Position numbers and translations under genes: made by a program. DNA of 64,000 nucleotides from JBDTSW01 sp963807385 (GTDB lineage Bacteria > Actinomycetota > Thermoleophilia > Solirubrobacterales > 70-9): NCBI GenBank assembly GCA_963807385.1, contig CAWEBQ010000003.1:186001-250000 (forward strand). The letters are read 5' to 3'. The notes below the pieces were generated by a model that saw only the letters and a list, made by a program, of their open reading frames with translations, was not told the DNA's origin and did no database searches. Positions 34,401 to 42,607 of this stretch are shown piece by piece (the first letter of the stretch is position 1; each line of letters opens with the position of its first letter).

Positions 34401-35206
34401 GTGAACAGGCCGGCGCCGATGCTCGACCAGGTCGCGCCGCCGTCGGTCGATCTGTAGAGCCCTACGCCTTTGGTGAACTCGCCGCCGCCGTCGAAGGGGT
34501 TCCCCGTCGCCGCGTACACGATCTGCGTATTGCTCGGATCAACGGCCACCGATCCCATCGACAGCGAGAGCTGGCCATCGGTCAGCGGGGCCCAGGTCGA
34601 TCCCGCGTCGGTCGTCTTCCAGATCCCCCCGTCATTGGTCGAGATGTAGATCGTCTGGTCGCTCGCGCCGCTCGGGTCGATCGCGATGTCGGTGACTTCG
34701 CCGGCGACGGGACCGTCGCCCATGCAACAGTCGGCGCCCGTGGGCCGCCGCTGAGGCTGTGGTCCGATCTGGGCCCACTCCACGCCCGTGACCGGGCCCG
34801 CGGGCGCCTTTGAGGACGCCTTTTCGGAGGCTTCCGACCTGGCCTCGGCCTTCCTCGGGGGGTTGACGATCTCTATCGGCCACGCCGCGGAGATCGGAAG
34901 CTTTTCAAACCGCCGGATCCCCCGGCGCCACAGATCCGGTCGCGGCTTGCCCTTCGGGTCGGAGTGAGTGGAGAGGTAGGCCTTGCGACGGGTGCGCTGA
35001 TAGGCGACGTCATCCTCGAGGCCACCCTCGAAGTCCTCCTCCGATCCGGGCTCGATGTCCTGGACGCCACGCTGTCCCGAGAACGGTGCGACGGCGAACA
35101 CGACCGCGGCGACCATCAGGCTGCCGGCGACCACGAGCCCGACCGCCCCGCGCACACGACGTGCCCGGGCGGAGTCCCCGCTGCTCTTCTTCCCCCTGCC
35201 CATCAC
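31484..35206 (-). CDS. Large secreted Asp-box (BNR/sortilin-like) repeat protein with Hydin-type domains and LPFTG sorting signal
   Basis: A 1240-residue cell-surface protein. An N-terminal hydrophobic signal (about 20-45) is followed by a variable region. A long beta-propeller region (about 140-840) has many Asp-box repeats (S/T-x-D-x-G-x-x-W), for example STDGGATW, STNDGGIW, SEDGGATF and TSDGGASW. Three ASPM-SPD-2-Hydin-like immunoglobulin repeats follow (about 860-1180), each carrying a GNxxATFTVASDDP-like unit. Residues 1197-1201 are LPFTG, then a 20-residue hydrophobic helix and a charged tail with KWAARR, the classical sortase cell-wall signal. Propellers of this type occur in xyloglucanases and sialidases, but no catalytic residues can be assigned. 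A scaffold or glycan-binding role is also possible. The sugar ABC operon follows within 18 nt. Confidence 0.88.
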   Translation of the reverse strand: MMGRGKKSSGDSARARRVRGAVGLVVAGSLMVAAVVFAVAPFSGQRGVQDIEPGSEEDFEGGLEDDVAYQRTRRKAYLSTHSDPKGKPRPDLWRRGIRRFEKLPISAAWPIEIVNPPRKAEARSEASEKASSKAPAGPVTGVEWAQIGPQPQRRPTGADCCMGDGPVAGEVTDIAIDPSGASDQTIYISTNDGGIWKTTDAGSTWAPLTDGQLSLSMGSVAVDPSNTQIVYAATGNPFDGGGEFTKGVGLYRSTDGGATWSSIGAGLFTDASIFRVRVLQDGSLLVGSTVGLYRSTDGGATFGANAPAFNDGNPILPEGCIQDIDIDTANASTVYVTRPCGADPGVYRSTDSGATFPTQILAGPGAPPQAQITGTTRFAQSTLPDDQTLYVLIGNGVGCGTNPGPNPGDPPVPATACAQLYRSGDGGATWTNQTASAAASKNCACWYTETLGVDPQNPLRIYAGWTKLWKSEDGGATFGAAPVSEGEVHDDHHALEFSPVSHLGNSGTTPVYDGSDGGIATSADAGANWTNINEGVGTSLIRYIDIGLGSGDNDYTYAGMQDTGTAERRTGFAGTDWESAMGCDGFDVAVDPDDPDHALGICNGGLNVTSDGGASWNGATAGLGTARILTLEWDPSDADNAWAGEALGCRNCFFNPDSKLFRSADSAGSWAEVGDFASAITAIHVTDQSSDDVWVGLQDGSLMHSTNATAANPTFTAVTVTGGPAQEIGGIAVDSENANAVVVTYEGLNATAAGQRTRHVFSTSNGGTSWTDISGTDGGANNLPDLPTHDVVIDSFTTPASIIVSNDAGVARTTDSGANWERLGVGLPLVDSTGLALDESVNPALLRVGTYGRSVYELRAASGPLINVVADLGFQDVKVGDSATRTIQVFNVGSQDLHVSGVTRTAGDADFTVAGPATPATIPPGQQADWTVTFNPASAGNKAATFTVASDDPYEPTVDVPASGRGVIGDISLVGNLAFGVVPRGTTHTLPVDVFNNGDGELDVNAVTIGGGPRYSIDPAPATPATIVPGNSERFLVSFAPTANDGPGNHNSTLHVASDDPDTPDATLPATAGVGVPVIEVDADLDFGFVEPGNTESGDIKVKNAGIAPLDLDSVEFTATSDSEFRVDTNPQRPRTIAAGTTDTFEAKFHPLAGAADGPRTGVLRLKSDDPVDPVVELDAEGEVGGGGTAEGDRGSLPFTGFVLLSLLAVGAILLGAGKWAARRNSNDASEKPDDDSAPE

Positions 35207-35306
35207 GCAACAGTATTTCTGATTCTGGGGCCCAGTGCTTCAGTAGGTCCTGCGCTCCGGCGGTCCGGCAGCGCCACAAAAGGTGGAGGCAGCTCCCCCG
35301 GCGCTA

Positions 35307-35645
35307 TCAGTCCTTGGCTACGCAGACCGGCTCGTCCGCCATCGGCACCTGGCCGGGCGGGCACGGGTTCCCGCTCTTGTTCTCCTCAATACAGGTGCCG
35401 CTCACCTGCGAGTAGACCTCACCGTCGGTGCAGTCGTTCGGGCCCGACGCGGTCGAGGTGGTCGTCTCGGCGGTCGTGGTGGTCGGCTCGGCGGTCGTCG
35501 TGGTCGGCTCGGTCGGAACGGTTTCATCGTCCGTTACGACCTCGGTCGTCGTGGTCGTCTCATCGTTATCGCCACACCCAGCCACGAAGGCCCCCATGCC
35601 GATCACCAGCACAAAAGCGGCGCCAACTGTCATTACCCGTCGCAT
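35307..35645 (-). CDS. Small Thr-rich lipoprotein with Cys-rich C-terminus
   Basis: A 112-residue protein not recognised as a known family. It has a signal peptide ending in a lipobox FVAGC (Cys near residue 24), a 40-residue Thr/Glu linker built of TTTTAEP-like repeats, and a C-terminal 45-residue region with four cysteines (NDCTDGE, GTCIEE, NPCPPGQ, PVCVAKD) that probably forms two disulfides. It lies upstream of, and on the same strand as, the LPFTG surface protein, with a 100-nt gap. Confidence 0.75.
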   Translation of the reverse strand: MRRVMTVGAAFVLVIGMGAFVAGCGDNDETTTTTEVVTDDETVPTEPTTTTAEPTTTTAETTTSTASGPNDCTDGEVYSQVSGTCIEENKSGNPCPPGQVPMADEPVCVAKD

Positions 35646-35797
35646 CTATCCCGTCTCCCTTTGGGTCGAGCTACAACCGCAAAGAAACCTATCGGGTTGG
35701 GGCCGACGCCGATCGCGCCGACCCGCACTGACGCCGGCCGTCCCAGCGGGTACCGAGCATCCCAGGAGCTGACAGCCGGGGCGTACCGAGCGATTCG

Positions 35798-38413
35798 TCA
35801 GGGCAGCGGGTTCAGATCCCCAGCGACCGCGAGCTTGAATCGGGCCATTACGACGGCCTGATCTCGCTCGCCATAGTTGTCGTCGCCACCGACGTGGCTG
35901 AAGACGTAGACCGTGCCGTCCTCGGCCTGCACGCTCACGGGGTAGTAATCCGAGCTGAACTCGCCGTCGGCGCTCAACGCGACGGGAGCCCAGCTTCTGC
36001 CGCCGTCGGCCGTGTAGTGAGTCCCGGTGGTGGCGAAGTTCAGAATCAGTCCCTCGCTCGTGGCCAGCAGCTCGGGGTGCCCTGAGTGCGGGAACGGCGT
36101 CGGCTCGGGCATCCCCATCACCCATCCCGATCCTTCCTGCCTCAGCAGCGCCTGTCGGCGGACCTGCTGCGTCCCGTCCGCAGGGTCGCGGGTGCGCATC
36201 ATCGCCAGCAGATCGCCGCTGGGAAGCTCGGCGACATCCCACTCGTTCGGATGCACCCGGTGCTCGGGAGGCACCGTGAGTGCCTCGCGCCAGGTGTGCC
36301 CCTCATCCTCGGAGACCATCAACAGCCATCCCTGTAGCTCGGGCGGCACGGATGTCGACTTACCGACGCGTTGACCGGCCGGCACCTCCCAGGAGTTACC
36401 CGTGGCGACAAGGCGGCCGTCGCTGAGATATTGAATGCGCGTCAGGTTGTAGGTGAAGCGCGAGGGGTCGAGAAGAACCTGCGGTGAGCCCCAGCCCTGC
36501 CCATCGGGCTCGAGGCGCTGCAGGAACGCGGTCTCCGGGAGATCGGGAACATCCTCCCCGCCCTCGGCAGGCTCACTCTCACCGGATGAATCCGCCGGTG
36601 GGGGCGGATCAGTTTCTGGGGGCGGCTCCGGCGGCGGGGCCGTACCGGCGAGGTAGTCGCCGCTGACCTCGGCCGCGCTCAACGCCGACGCGTAAACGGC
36701 AACCTCGTCGATGTCGCCGAGAGCCGCGTTGGTCGTTTGGGTGCGGCCGATGTCCCCGTCGAGCCCCGCGGGAGCGTCGGCCGGGAGGTGGCTCGCTTCT
36801 GCGATCCTGGCTCCGTTGCGGTAAAGGCTCAGCGTCGCGCCCTGGCGTACCAACGCCCAGTGCACCCAGGAGCCGACGTTCGGCTGGCTCGCGCCGGAGA
36901 GCTTGTACTCGGCACCGTTGAGCCAGACGCCGGCGTAATAGCCGTTCGGACGGGGCATCAGGCGCAGGGCTCCGAACGAGCCGTAGAGCGCGTTGTTCGA
37001 GCTGGCCTCCGGTGCCATCCGCATCCAGCCCTCGACCGTGAAGTCGGTGCTGGTCGGCATCGGCGGCACGTCGACCCGGCCTCCGGCGAAGCTTGCGGCG
37101 GAATCGGTCTCGCCACGGAGGGCGCCCTCGGCGCCCTGGGTGACCGCACCCAGGTAGGCGCCGTCCCGGTCCTGAGCTGCATCGATGGCTGCGCCGGCGC
37201 CGGCCCCCTCCCCCAAGCGCCAGTAGGAGATGAGGCCCTCACGGCTGAGGACCCGCACCGGGTACGGCTCCTCCGGTGACTCCCCATCAGGCGGCGAGGG
37301 CGGGGAACGCAAGTCCTCGCCATTTACCCGCCGCAGGAGAGACCCGTCCCTGAGGCCTATGGAGGCCTGGCCGCTATACGCATGCGGTGGGCCGTCGAAC
37401 GGGTCCGAGCGGTCCTCTTCCCAGGTCGTTCCGCCGTCGCTGGAGCGCAGCGCGATCGAAGCGCCGTCCAGACGCCACCAGTCTCGGTCAGGCACGGAGA
37501 GAACCGGCCCTGTCATCTGCGGGAACGAGGTCAGGAGACTGCCGTCGGGCGCGGTCCACGCTCCCACCCACGCGCTGTAGCCGGGGGTCTGCGGCGAGTG
37601 GTAGATGAGACGCCTTTCGAAGTCCACTCCGGAGACCGGAGGTTCCGGTGGCTCTTCCGCGGGAGGAGGGGGCGGCAGCGGTGATGACACAGGCGCGGAG
37701 AGGTAATCACCGTTGACCTCGGCCGGGCTCAGGGCACGCGAGTAGATCGCCAGTTCATCTATCTCACCCTTGGTCGGATAGCTGGAGCCGATGCGGCCGA
37801 TGGTCCCGTCGAGCCGGGCGGCGCCGTTTTCCGGAAGGTCCCTCCGTTCGGCAACCGACACCCCATTTCGGTACAGCGTGAGCACCGCTCCGTCGCGAAC
37901 GAAGGCCCAGTGGACCCAGCCACTCGTGTTCGCAGGGCTCGCGCCTGAGAGCTGATATTCGACACGGTCGACACGGACGCCGGCAAAGAAGCCGTTTGGG
38001 CGGCCAACCACTCGCACGGCATCGTTCGAGCCGTAGAGCCCGTTGGCCTTCGGTGCCCCTGCACGGAGCCTCATCCAGCCCTCCACCGCGAAGTCGGTGC
38101 TCGCCGGCATCGCCGGGACGTCAACACGCCCACCCGTGAAGCTCGCGGCCGTGTCAGGATCCCCGCTCAGGGCGCCTCGGGCGCCTCGAGCGACGCTTCC
38201 GACGTACGTGCCGTCGCGATCGTGGGCCGCATCTAAGGCCGAGGTCCCGGCGCCGACCACATCCCCGAGGCGCCAGTAGGCGACAAGAGCTTCGCGCGCG
38301 AGGACCCGATCCGCGTAGGGTTCGGCGGGCGTCTCGGAGCCAGATGCGGGCCCCGCCCACAGTCCCGAGGCACCGCACGCGCCCGCGAGAACGATCAGGG
38401 CCAGGCGGGCCAT
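35798..38413 (-). CDS. Secreted sialidase-like (Asp-box) protein with two LamG modules, one inserted in the propeller
   Basis: 871 residues from ATG 38413 (MARLALIVLAGACGASGLW, a signal peptide); longer upstream frame is possible but unlikely. Layout: LamG/concanavalin-like module 1 (about 31-239), Pro-rich linker, first propeller half (264-370, Asp box SSDGGTTWEED), LamG module 2 (about 382-590), Pro-rich linker, then the second propeller half (about 620-871, Asp boxes SEDEGHTWREA and TADGGRSWAPV). The two LamG modules are clearly duplicates (EPYxxRVLxREGLxxYWRLG, STDFxVEGWMR, WVHWAxVRxGAxLxLYRNG). The propeller resembles exo-alpha-sialidases and glycoside hydrolase family 33 or related hydrolases, but the arginine triad was not confirmed. 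Expected to act outside the cell on glycans. Confidence 0.82.
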   Translation of the reverse strand: MARLALIVLAGACGASGLWAGPASGSETPAEPYADRVLAREALVAYWRLGDVVGAGTSALDAAHDRDGTYVGSVARGARGALSGDPDTAASFTGGRVDVPAMPASTDFAVEGWMRLRAGAPKANGLYGSNDAVRVVGRPNGFFAGVRVDRVEYQLSGASPANTSGWVHWAFVRDGAVLTLYRNGVSVAERRDLPENGAARLDGTIGRIGSSYPTKGEIDELAIYSRALSPAEVNGDYLSAPVSSPLPPPPPAEEPPEPPVSGVDFERRLIYHSPQTPGYSAWVGAWTAPDGSLLTSFPQMTGPVLSVPDRDWWRLDGASIALRSSDGGTTWEEDRSDPFDGPPHAYSGQASIGLRDGSLLRRVNGEDLRSPPSPPDGESPEEPYPVRVLSREGLISYWRLGEGAGAGAAIDAAQDRDGAYLGAVTQGAEGALRGETDSAASFAGGRVDVPPMPTSTDFTVEGWMRMAPEASSNNALYGSFGALRLMPRPNGYYAGVWLNGAEYKLSGASQPNVGSWVHWALVRQGATLSLYRNGARIAEASHLPADAPAGLDGDIGRTQTTNAALGDIDEVAVYASALSAAEVSGDYLAGTAPPPEPPPETDPPPPADSSGESEPAEGGEDVPDLPETAFLQRLEPDGQGWGSPQVLLDPSRFTYNLTRIQYLSDGRLVATGNSWEVPAGQRVGKSTSVPPELQGWLLMVSEDEGHTWREALTVPPEHRVHPNEWDVAELPSGDLLAMMRTRDPADGTQQVRRQALLRQEGSGWVMGMPEPTPFPHSGHPELLATSEGLILNFATTGTHYTADGGRSWAPVALSADGEFSSDYYPVSVQAEDGTVYVFSHVGGDDNYGERDQAVVMARFKLAVAGDLNPLP
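36644..37273 (-). repeat. LamG-like module, copy 2 (inserted between the propeller halves)
   Basis: Second copy of the module. Unlike copy 1, which sits at the N-terminus, this copy interrupts the Asp-box propeller, with Pro-rich linkers on both sides. Confidence 0.75.
37697..38323 (-). repeat. LamG-like module, copy 1
   Basis: In-gene repeat encoding about 209 residues. It shares long aligned blocks with copy 2 at 36644-37273 (roughly 55-60% identical by eye), indicating internal duplication within the sialidase-like gene. Confidence 0.75.
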
Positions 38414-38620
38414 GGGCGAGACGTGATGAGGAAAAGACACCGCCTCACCTCCATCGGCCCAAACAAGTGACTGCGTGAGCACTGCCGCTCATTCCAATTT
38501 CCCTTCCGGTACATCCGTCCAACCGAAGCCGCTGCCCCGCCAGGGCGCGCGACTCGTCGCAGGGTATCGGTCGAATGCCCGGGACGACCAGGGACGGTCC
38601 AGGCTGGGCGGAAGCCGGCA

Positions 38621-39009
38621 TCAGCCTCCGCCGGACTCAGGTCTGGTCCCCAGCGTAACCGCGAGATCGGTGTCGCCGGCTCCGCGACTGACGGTGATAG
38701 TCACCTCCTCCCCCGCCTGTGTCGAGCCAGCGCGACGAACACCTGACCGACGTCGCTCACCGGCTCACCGTCGATCGCCGTGATCACGTCGCCGGGCCGG
38801 ATCCCGCCCGTCGCGGCGGGACCGGCGGCCGCCACGGAGCGCACCGCCGCCCCCGCCCGGCCGTGTCCGGCGTCCCTTATCTCGGCACCGAGATAAGCCT
38901 GCGGGACCGATGTGATCGCAAACGTCTCGCGCCGCGATCCGCGCACCAGCCTCACGATGACGTCCTCGCCAACGCCGGGTTTCCCCGCAGAAGATCGAAT
39001 TTCTAGCGC
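38621..39009 (-). pseudogene. PDZ-domain remnant (HtrA/S1C-type C-terminus), 5'-truncated and frameshifted
   Basis: Read from about 39009 downwards, EDVIVRLVRGSRRETFAITSV looks like the end of one PDZ domain or its linker. AYLGAEIRDAGHGRAGAAVRSV then GIRPGDVITAIDGEPVSDV is a second PDZ core. A one-base loss near 38718 ends the frame early (HRRGRR, stop). In the neighbouring frame the homology continues as GEEVTITVSRGAGDTDLAVTLG to a TGA at 38621. No protease domain or convincing start exists upstream. It is probably a decayed tail of a serine protease or membrane PDZ protein. Confidence 0.65.
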
Positions 39010-39025
39010 TGCAGTCCACTTCGCT

Positions 39026-39760
39026 TTAGGACTGCTGCTCGGCACACTCGTCTCGTACGCGCGCCACGAATAGCGATGCCGCCCCCCAGATCTCGTCGAG
39101 CCCCTCGTAGTCGAAGAACCAGGCATACGGCGTTGCGGCGGTGGCCAGCGTGCCGTCGAAGAGCTCGAAGGTGAGCTTGGCCGGCATCTGCATCAGAGCG
39201 TCGATGAACGTCGGGGAAAAGAGGCGGCGGATGAAGGTCGCGTCCCGCTCGCCGCGTGGGACCATGAGCTTGTAGCGTTCCAGCAGCTGGGTGCTCTCGA
39301 GCCTGATCTTCGCCTTGCCAGCCTCAAAGAAGTCCGCCATCGGCCCATCGATCCACACCGGCGGGTACCCACAGGCCTTGCCGCGACACATCAGGCGGGA
39401 CAGGTACTTGGCGCTGCCCGGCAGTTCGGCGCGGACGGTGACGAAGAACTCGTCCGAATCGTCGCCTTGACGCTGCATGTAGACCCGGCTCAGGGTCGCA
39501 TCGACCCCGCAGGGGAGCGTTCCAGCCAACGACGCTGCGCTCTTCCCGAACGACCATTCCGACAGCCGCCGCCCTGAACAGCCGATCATGTTCGTGGCAA
39601 CGGCCGACCCGGGGAGCAGCGGCGTCTCCTCGACAACCTCGACGACGCGCAGGCTCCGGTCGGCCGCAAACCGGTCCCAATCGGCAGCGAAGCGGCGCTT
39701 CGCCGCGGCCTGGCTCACGAACAGGCCGCGCGCCTTGCTCAGAAAGCCTCCGCCCGACAT
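39026..39760 (-). CDS. Hypothetical protein
   Basis: A 244-residue protein from ATG 39760 (MSGGGFLSKARGLFVSQAAAKRRFAADWDRF). I do not recognise the family. No signal peptide or membrane segment is evident. Composition is ordinary, with alternating hydrophobic beta-like stretches (RVVEVVEETPLLPGSAVATNMIG; EFFVTVRAELPG; AKLTFELFDGTLATA) and two cysteines (CRGKACGYPP) near 127-134. Frame, codon use and GC3 bias look genuinely coding. It lies between the PDZ remnant and the GH5 gene on the same strand. Confidence 0.7.
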   Translation of the reverse strand: MSGGGFLSKARGLFVSQAAAKRRFAADWDRFAADRSLRVVEVVEETPLLPGSAVATNMIGCSGRRLSEWSFGKSAASLAGTLPCGVDATLSRVYMQRQGDDSDEFFVTVRAELPGSAKYLSRLMCRGKACGYPPVWIDGPMADFFEAGKAKIRLESTQLLERYKLMVPRGERDATFIRRLFSPTFIDALMQMPAKLTFELFDGTLATAATPYAWFFDYEGLDEIWGAASLFVARVRDECAEQQS

Positions 39761-39881
39761 CGGATCGATCCTAATGCCGTAAGCGCGCGGGGGGGCTCCG
39801 CGGTGACCGAGCCGCGGCGACCCGACGTGGGTGAGCGTCCATACGGGGCGAAGGGTGACGCCTCTGGGCCGTTTCTGCCGG

Positions 39882-41021
39882 TTAGTCGCGGGCGTGCCCT
39901 CCCGAGCGACGGGCCACGTCCCGTAGGTGGTGTTTCAACCCAACGCCATAGGCGGTGGGCGTGCCGTCGTAGCTCTTGATCAGCGCCGGGCCCGAGCTGC
40001 ACTCCCAGTACCCGTACTCGGTCGCGTCCCAGGCCCAGGCCAGATACGAGACCTTGTGCGCGTCGGCCCAGCGCATGTATCGGTCGATGTAGCCATGGTC
40101 GCAATCGGTGTCTCCGATCTCACCGCTGATCACCGGCGCCCGTTTCGCGATCGGCGCGATCGTGTCGTTCCAACAGCCCCGGAAGCAGGCCCCCAGCGGC
40201 CCCTCGTAGTTGTGGAAGGAGGCGGCGATTCGGTCGCGAGGGTCGTCGGGTCGGAACTTGCGCCAGCGGCTGAGGTCGTTCGTCCACCTGAGCCCGGGGA
40301 CCATGACCACGTTCTCCGCGCCTTCGGCCCTGATCACGTCCACCAGAGCCTGCATACCCACGGCTTCGTAGTCCGGGACATTGGGGTCGTAGTTGTCCGA
40401 GGTGATGCGGCAGCCGTCCCGGAGGCAGCCCCACGAGATCGGACCGTTGGGCTCGTTGAAGAGGTCGAACACGATCCCGCGGTTGGAGCCGAAGCGCCGC
40501 GCCACCGAGCGCCAGAAGTCGATCGAGTGGTCAGCATCGGGCAGGGGGCGCAGCCCGTTGACGGCGGCGCTCGCCGGGTAGTCGGCCGGGCCGCCCGTAT
40601 GCAGATCGACGATCGCGTACAGCCCCGCCCGGTGGAGGCGGCGGAGGTAGGTAGCGATCGCCTCGCGGTAGAGGGCGCCGCCGTAGGCCTCCGGGACGCC
40701 ATTGATTCCAAGCCAGCAATGCTCGTTGACCGGAACCCGGACGGCGTTTGCCTCCCACGAGCCGATCGCGCGGACCATGCCCTGCCGGTCGGGACGCTCG
40801 GGGTGCGGCGAGTCGAACAGTCCCCACTCCCCCGCGCACGCGTACTCGGTTCCTGAGCGATTGACGCCGCGCAACTGCACCGTGTGGCCGCGCGGATCGA
40901 CCAGCCGCTTCCCCTCGACGCTGACCCAGGGTCGGGCCTCGGTGGGCGCTGCAGGCACGGTGTGCGCCACGAGGACCAGCGTCGCCACCATCAATGTCCG
41001 CCTCTGCGACCGCACCTTCAC
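39882..41021 (-). CDS. Secreted glycoside hydrolase family 5 (cellulase-like) enzyme
   Basis: A 379-residue retaining glycosidase. Signal peptide at 1-29 (LMVATLVLVAHTVPAAPTEA), then the TIM barrel opening VDPRGHTVQLRGVNRSGTEY. The conserved VRVPVNEHCW and AIVDLHTGG strands precede the acid/base glutamate E190 in FDLFNEPNG. H270 lies in SFHNYEG, and the nucleophile is E301 in VISGEIGD. A late WAWDATEYGYWECSSGP matches the aromatic +1/-1 subsite strand. GH5 members cut cellulose, mannan and related beta-glucans; subfamily cannot be assigned by eye. Six or more cysteines suggest disulfides outside the cell. Confidence 0.92.
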   Translation of the reverse strand: MKVRSQRRTLMVATLVLVAHTVPAAPTEARPWVSVEGKRLVDPRGHTVQLRGVNRSGTEYACAGEWGLFDSPHPERPDRQGMVRAIGSWEANAVRVPVNEHCWLGINGVPEAYGGALYREAIATYLRRLHRAGLYAIVDLHTGGPADYPASAAVNGLRPLPDADHSIDFWRSVARRFGSNRGIVFDLFNEPNGPISWGCLRDGCRITSDNYDPNVPDYEAVGMQALVDVIRAEGAENVVMVPGLRWTNDLSRWRKFRPDDPRDRIAASFHNYEGPLGACFRGCWNDTIAPIAKRAPVISGEIGDTDCDHGYIDRYMRWADAHKVSYLAWAWDATEYGYWECSSGPALIKSYDGTPTAYGVGLKHHLRDVARRSGGHARD

Positions 41022-41134
41022 CCCGGGCGCACGCTACCACCCGAGTCCGGCTGCGCTCGCCCACGGGTCGAGACTCCCGACGGCCCCGGCACGGCGGGCA
41101 AGGACCTTCCAACGCCCGGCCAACCGGGCGATCC

Positions 41135-41398
41135 TCAGGCGCTTGCCACGACCTCGCGCACCTCGACCTGCTCCACCGCGACGGCGTCACTGACCATCGA
41201 CCCCAGTCGCTCGCTCACGCCGTTTGCGGCGTCCTCCGATTCAAAGATGATCATCGACATTCCGGAGTCGCCCTTGAGCGTCCAGTGCCCGCTCACGAAC
41301 CCCGGAGCCTGCGATACCTGCGGCACCACCTCATCCCGCAGCAGTGCCTGGGCGGCCGCCTGGTCGTTGATAGTGACCCTGATGACGACTGCGTGCAT
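41135..41398 (-). CDS. Small antibiotic-biosynthesis-monooxygenase-like (dimeric alpha/beta barrel) protein
   Basis: An 87-residue protein with the beta-alpha-beta pattern of the ABM/dimeric ferredoxin-like fold: MHAVVIRVTINDQ, then an amphipathic helix, GFVSGHWTLKGDSGMSMIIFESEDAA, then a second helix and a VEVREVVASA end strand. Such proteins range from monooxygenases to structural or regulatory domains. Activity is not predictable. It stands alone on the minus strand between GH5 and a damaged SDR gene. Confidence 0.75.
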   Translation of the reverse strand: MHAVVIRVTINDQAAAQALLRDEVVPQVSQAPGFVSGHWTLKGDSGMSMIIFESEDAANGVSERLGSMVSDAVAVEQVEVREVVASA

Positions 41399-41688
41399 CC
41401 TGTTCTCCCGTCTGTCGCTGGACCCGCCGAGAGACCATATCCGCTTCGGGCGAGGGGGGCGGGATTTCGCCGGTCAAGCCGCTGACGTTCGTCCCGATGA
41501 TCAGCCGAGTATCCGTGACCGTGCTGGCCACGTCAATACGTCGGCAGGCGTTCGGTCGGCCTGACCGTCCCATGGCTCGGCCCAGCGGAGCGGCTCGAGA
41601 CAGATCCGCTGCACCCGCGGTCTCAAGCGCCAGCTGGATGACCTTCTGGCGCACTCGCCAATGGACTTATCGGGCTAGGATCGGACCC

Positions 41689-42564
41689 GTGAGCACGTCC
41701 AGGTACCGCGTCGCGGGGAGAGTAGCCCTGGTTACCGGCGCGGCGCGCGGGATCGGCCTGGCCACCGCTAAGGCGCTGCGAGCGCGCGGTGCGCGGGTGG
41801 CCCTGCTGGATCTTCGCCGCGCAGGACGCCGAGGCGGCGGCCCGAGAGGTGGGCGGAGATGCGTTCGCGCTGGTGGGCGATGTGACCGACCTCGCGGCGA
41901 TGGAGGATGCGGTAGCGGAGGTCGTAAGCAAGGCAGGCGCCTCGACATCGTGGTCGCAAACCCAGGCGTCACCTCGCCCACCGCCCCTCTGCTCCCGCTT
42001 CGACGCGAGGCGTTTGAGCGCGTGGTGGAATCGACCTCGTGGGTCGTGCTGGCGCACTGTCGCGGCCCGCGCTGTGCCCGAGATCAGTAGAGCGCCGGGG
42101 CACGTCGTCGTCGTCGCTTCGAACTACGCGTTCATGAACGGAGTGCTGGCGGCCCCGTACGCGGTCGCGAAAGCCGGCGTCGAGGCGCTCGGCCGCTCTC
42201 TGCGCGTCGAGTTGGCCGCGCACGGCGCGAGCGCGGGCGTCGCGTACTTCGGTAGCTGGTCGTGGAACCGACATGGTCCAGACTGCGTTTTCCGATCCGC
42301 TAGTCCGACAGGTCCGCGGGGTGATGCCGAGCTCCGAAACGAGCACCACGGGAGGATCAGCGCCGACCGCTGCGGGGACGGTCGATCGCCGAGGGGATCG
42401 AGAAGCGCAAGCCGCGCGTGATCCGTCCCCGGTGGCGGACGGCTTGGTCGGTCCTGCGGGGCGTCCTCAACCCCATCTCCGACCGCCTTGCGACGGGCAA
42501 CGAGCAGGTGCTCGACGCGGTCAGAGAAGCCGAACGCCGGGCGACCTCAGGCGAGCACGATTGA
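41689..42564 (+). pseudogene. Short-chain dehydrogenase/reductase, multiply frameshifted
   Basis: It begins at GTG 41689 with VAGRVALVTGAARGIGLATAKAL (TGxxxGxG cofactor motif). Homology then shifts near 41813 into AAQDAEAAAREVGGDAFALVG, near 41940 into RLDIVVANPGVTSPTAPLL, near 42030 into WRTVAARAVPEISRAPG then HVVVVASNYAFM and the active-site APYAVAKAGVEAL (YxxxK), near 42255 into DMVQTAFSDPLVRQVRGVMPS, and again near 42370 into EGIEKRKPRVIRPRWRTAWS to a TGA at 42562. The residues between lesions are well conserved. Either recent inactivation or poor sequence quality explains this. Confidence 0.8.
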
Positions 42565-42607
42565 TTGAAGCCGCGAACGAAGTAGCTGGCAAAGAGCGTT
42601 CGATTGG

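Noticed and set aside
35440..35530. Short tandem repeats of GGTCGGCTCGGCGGTCGT type
   Set aside because: They encode the Thr/Glu linker of a lipoprotein; ordinary coding low complexity, not a CRISPR or regulatory array.
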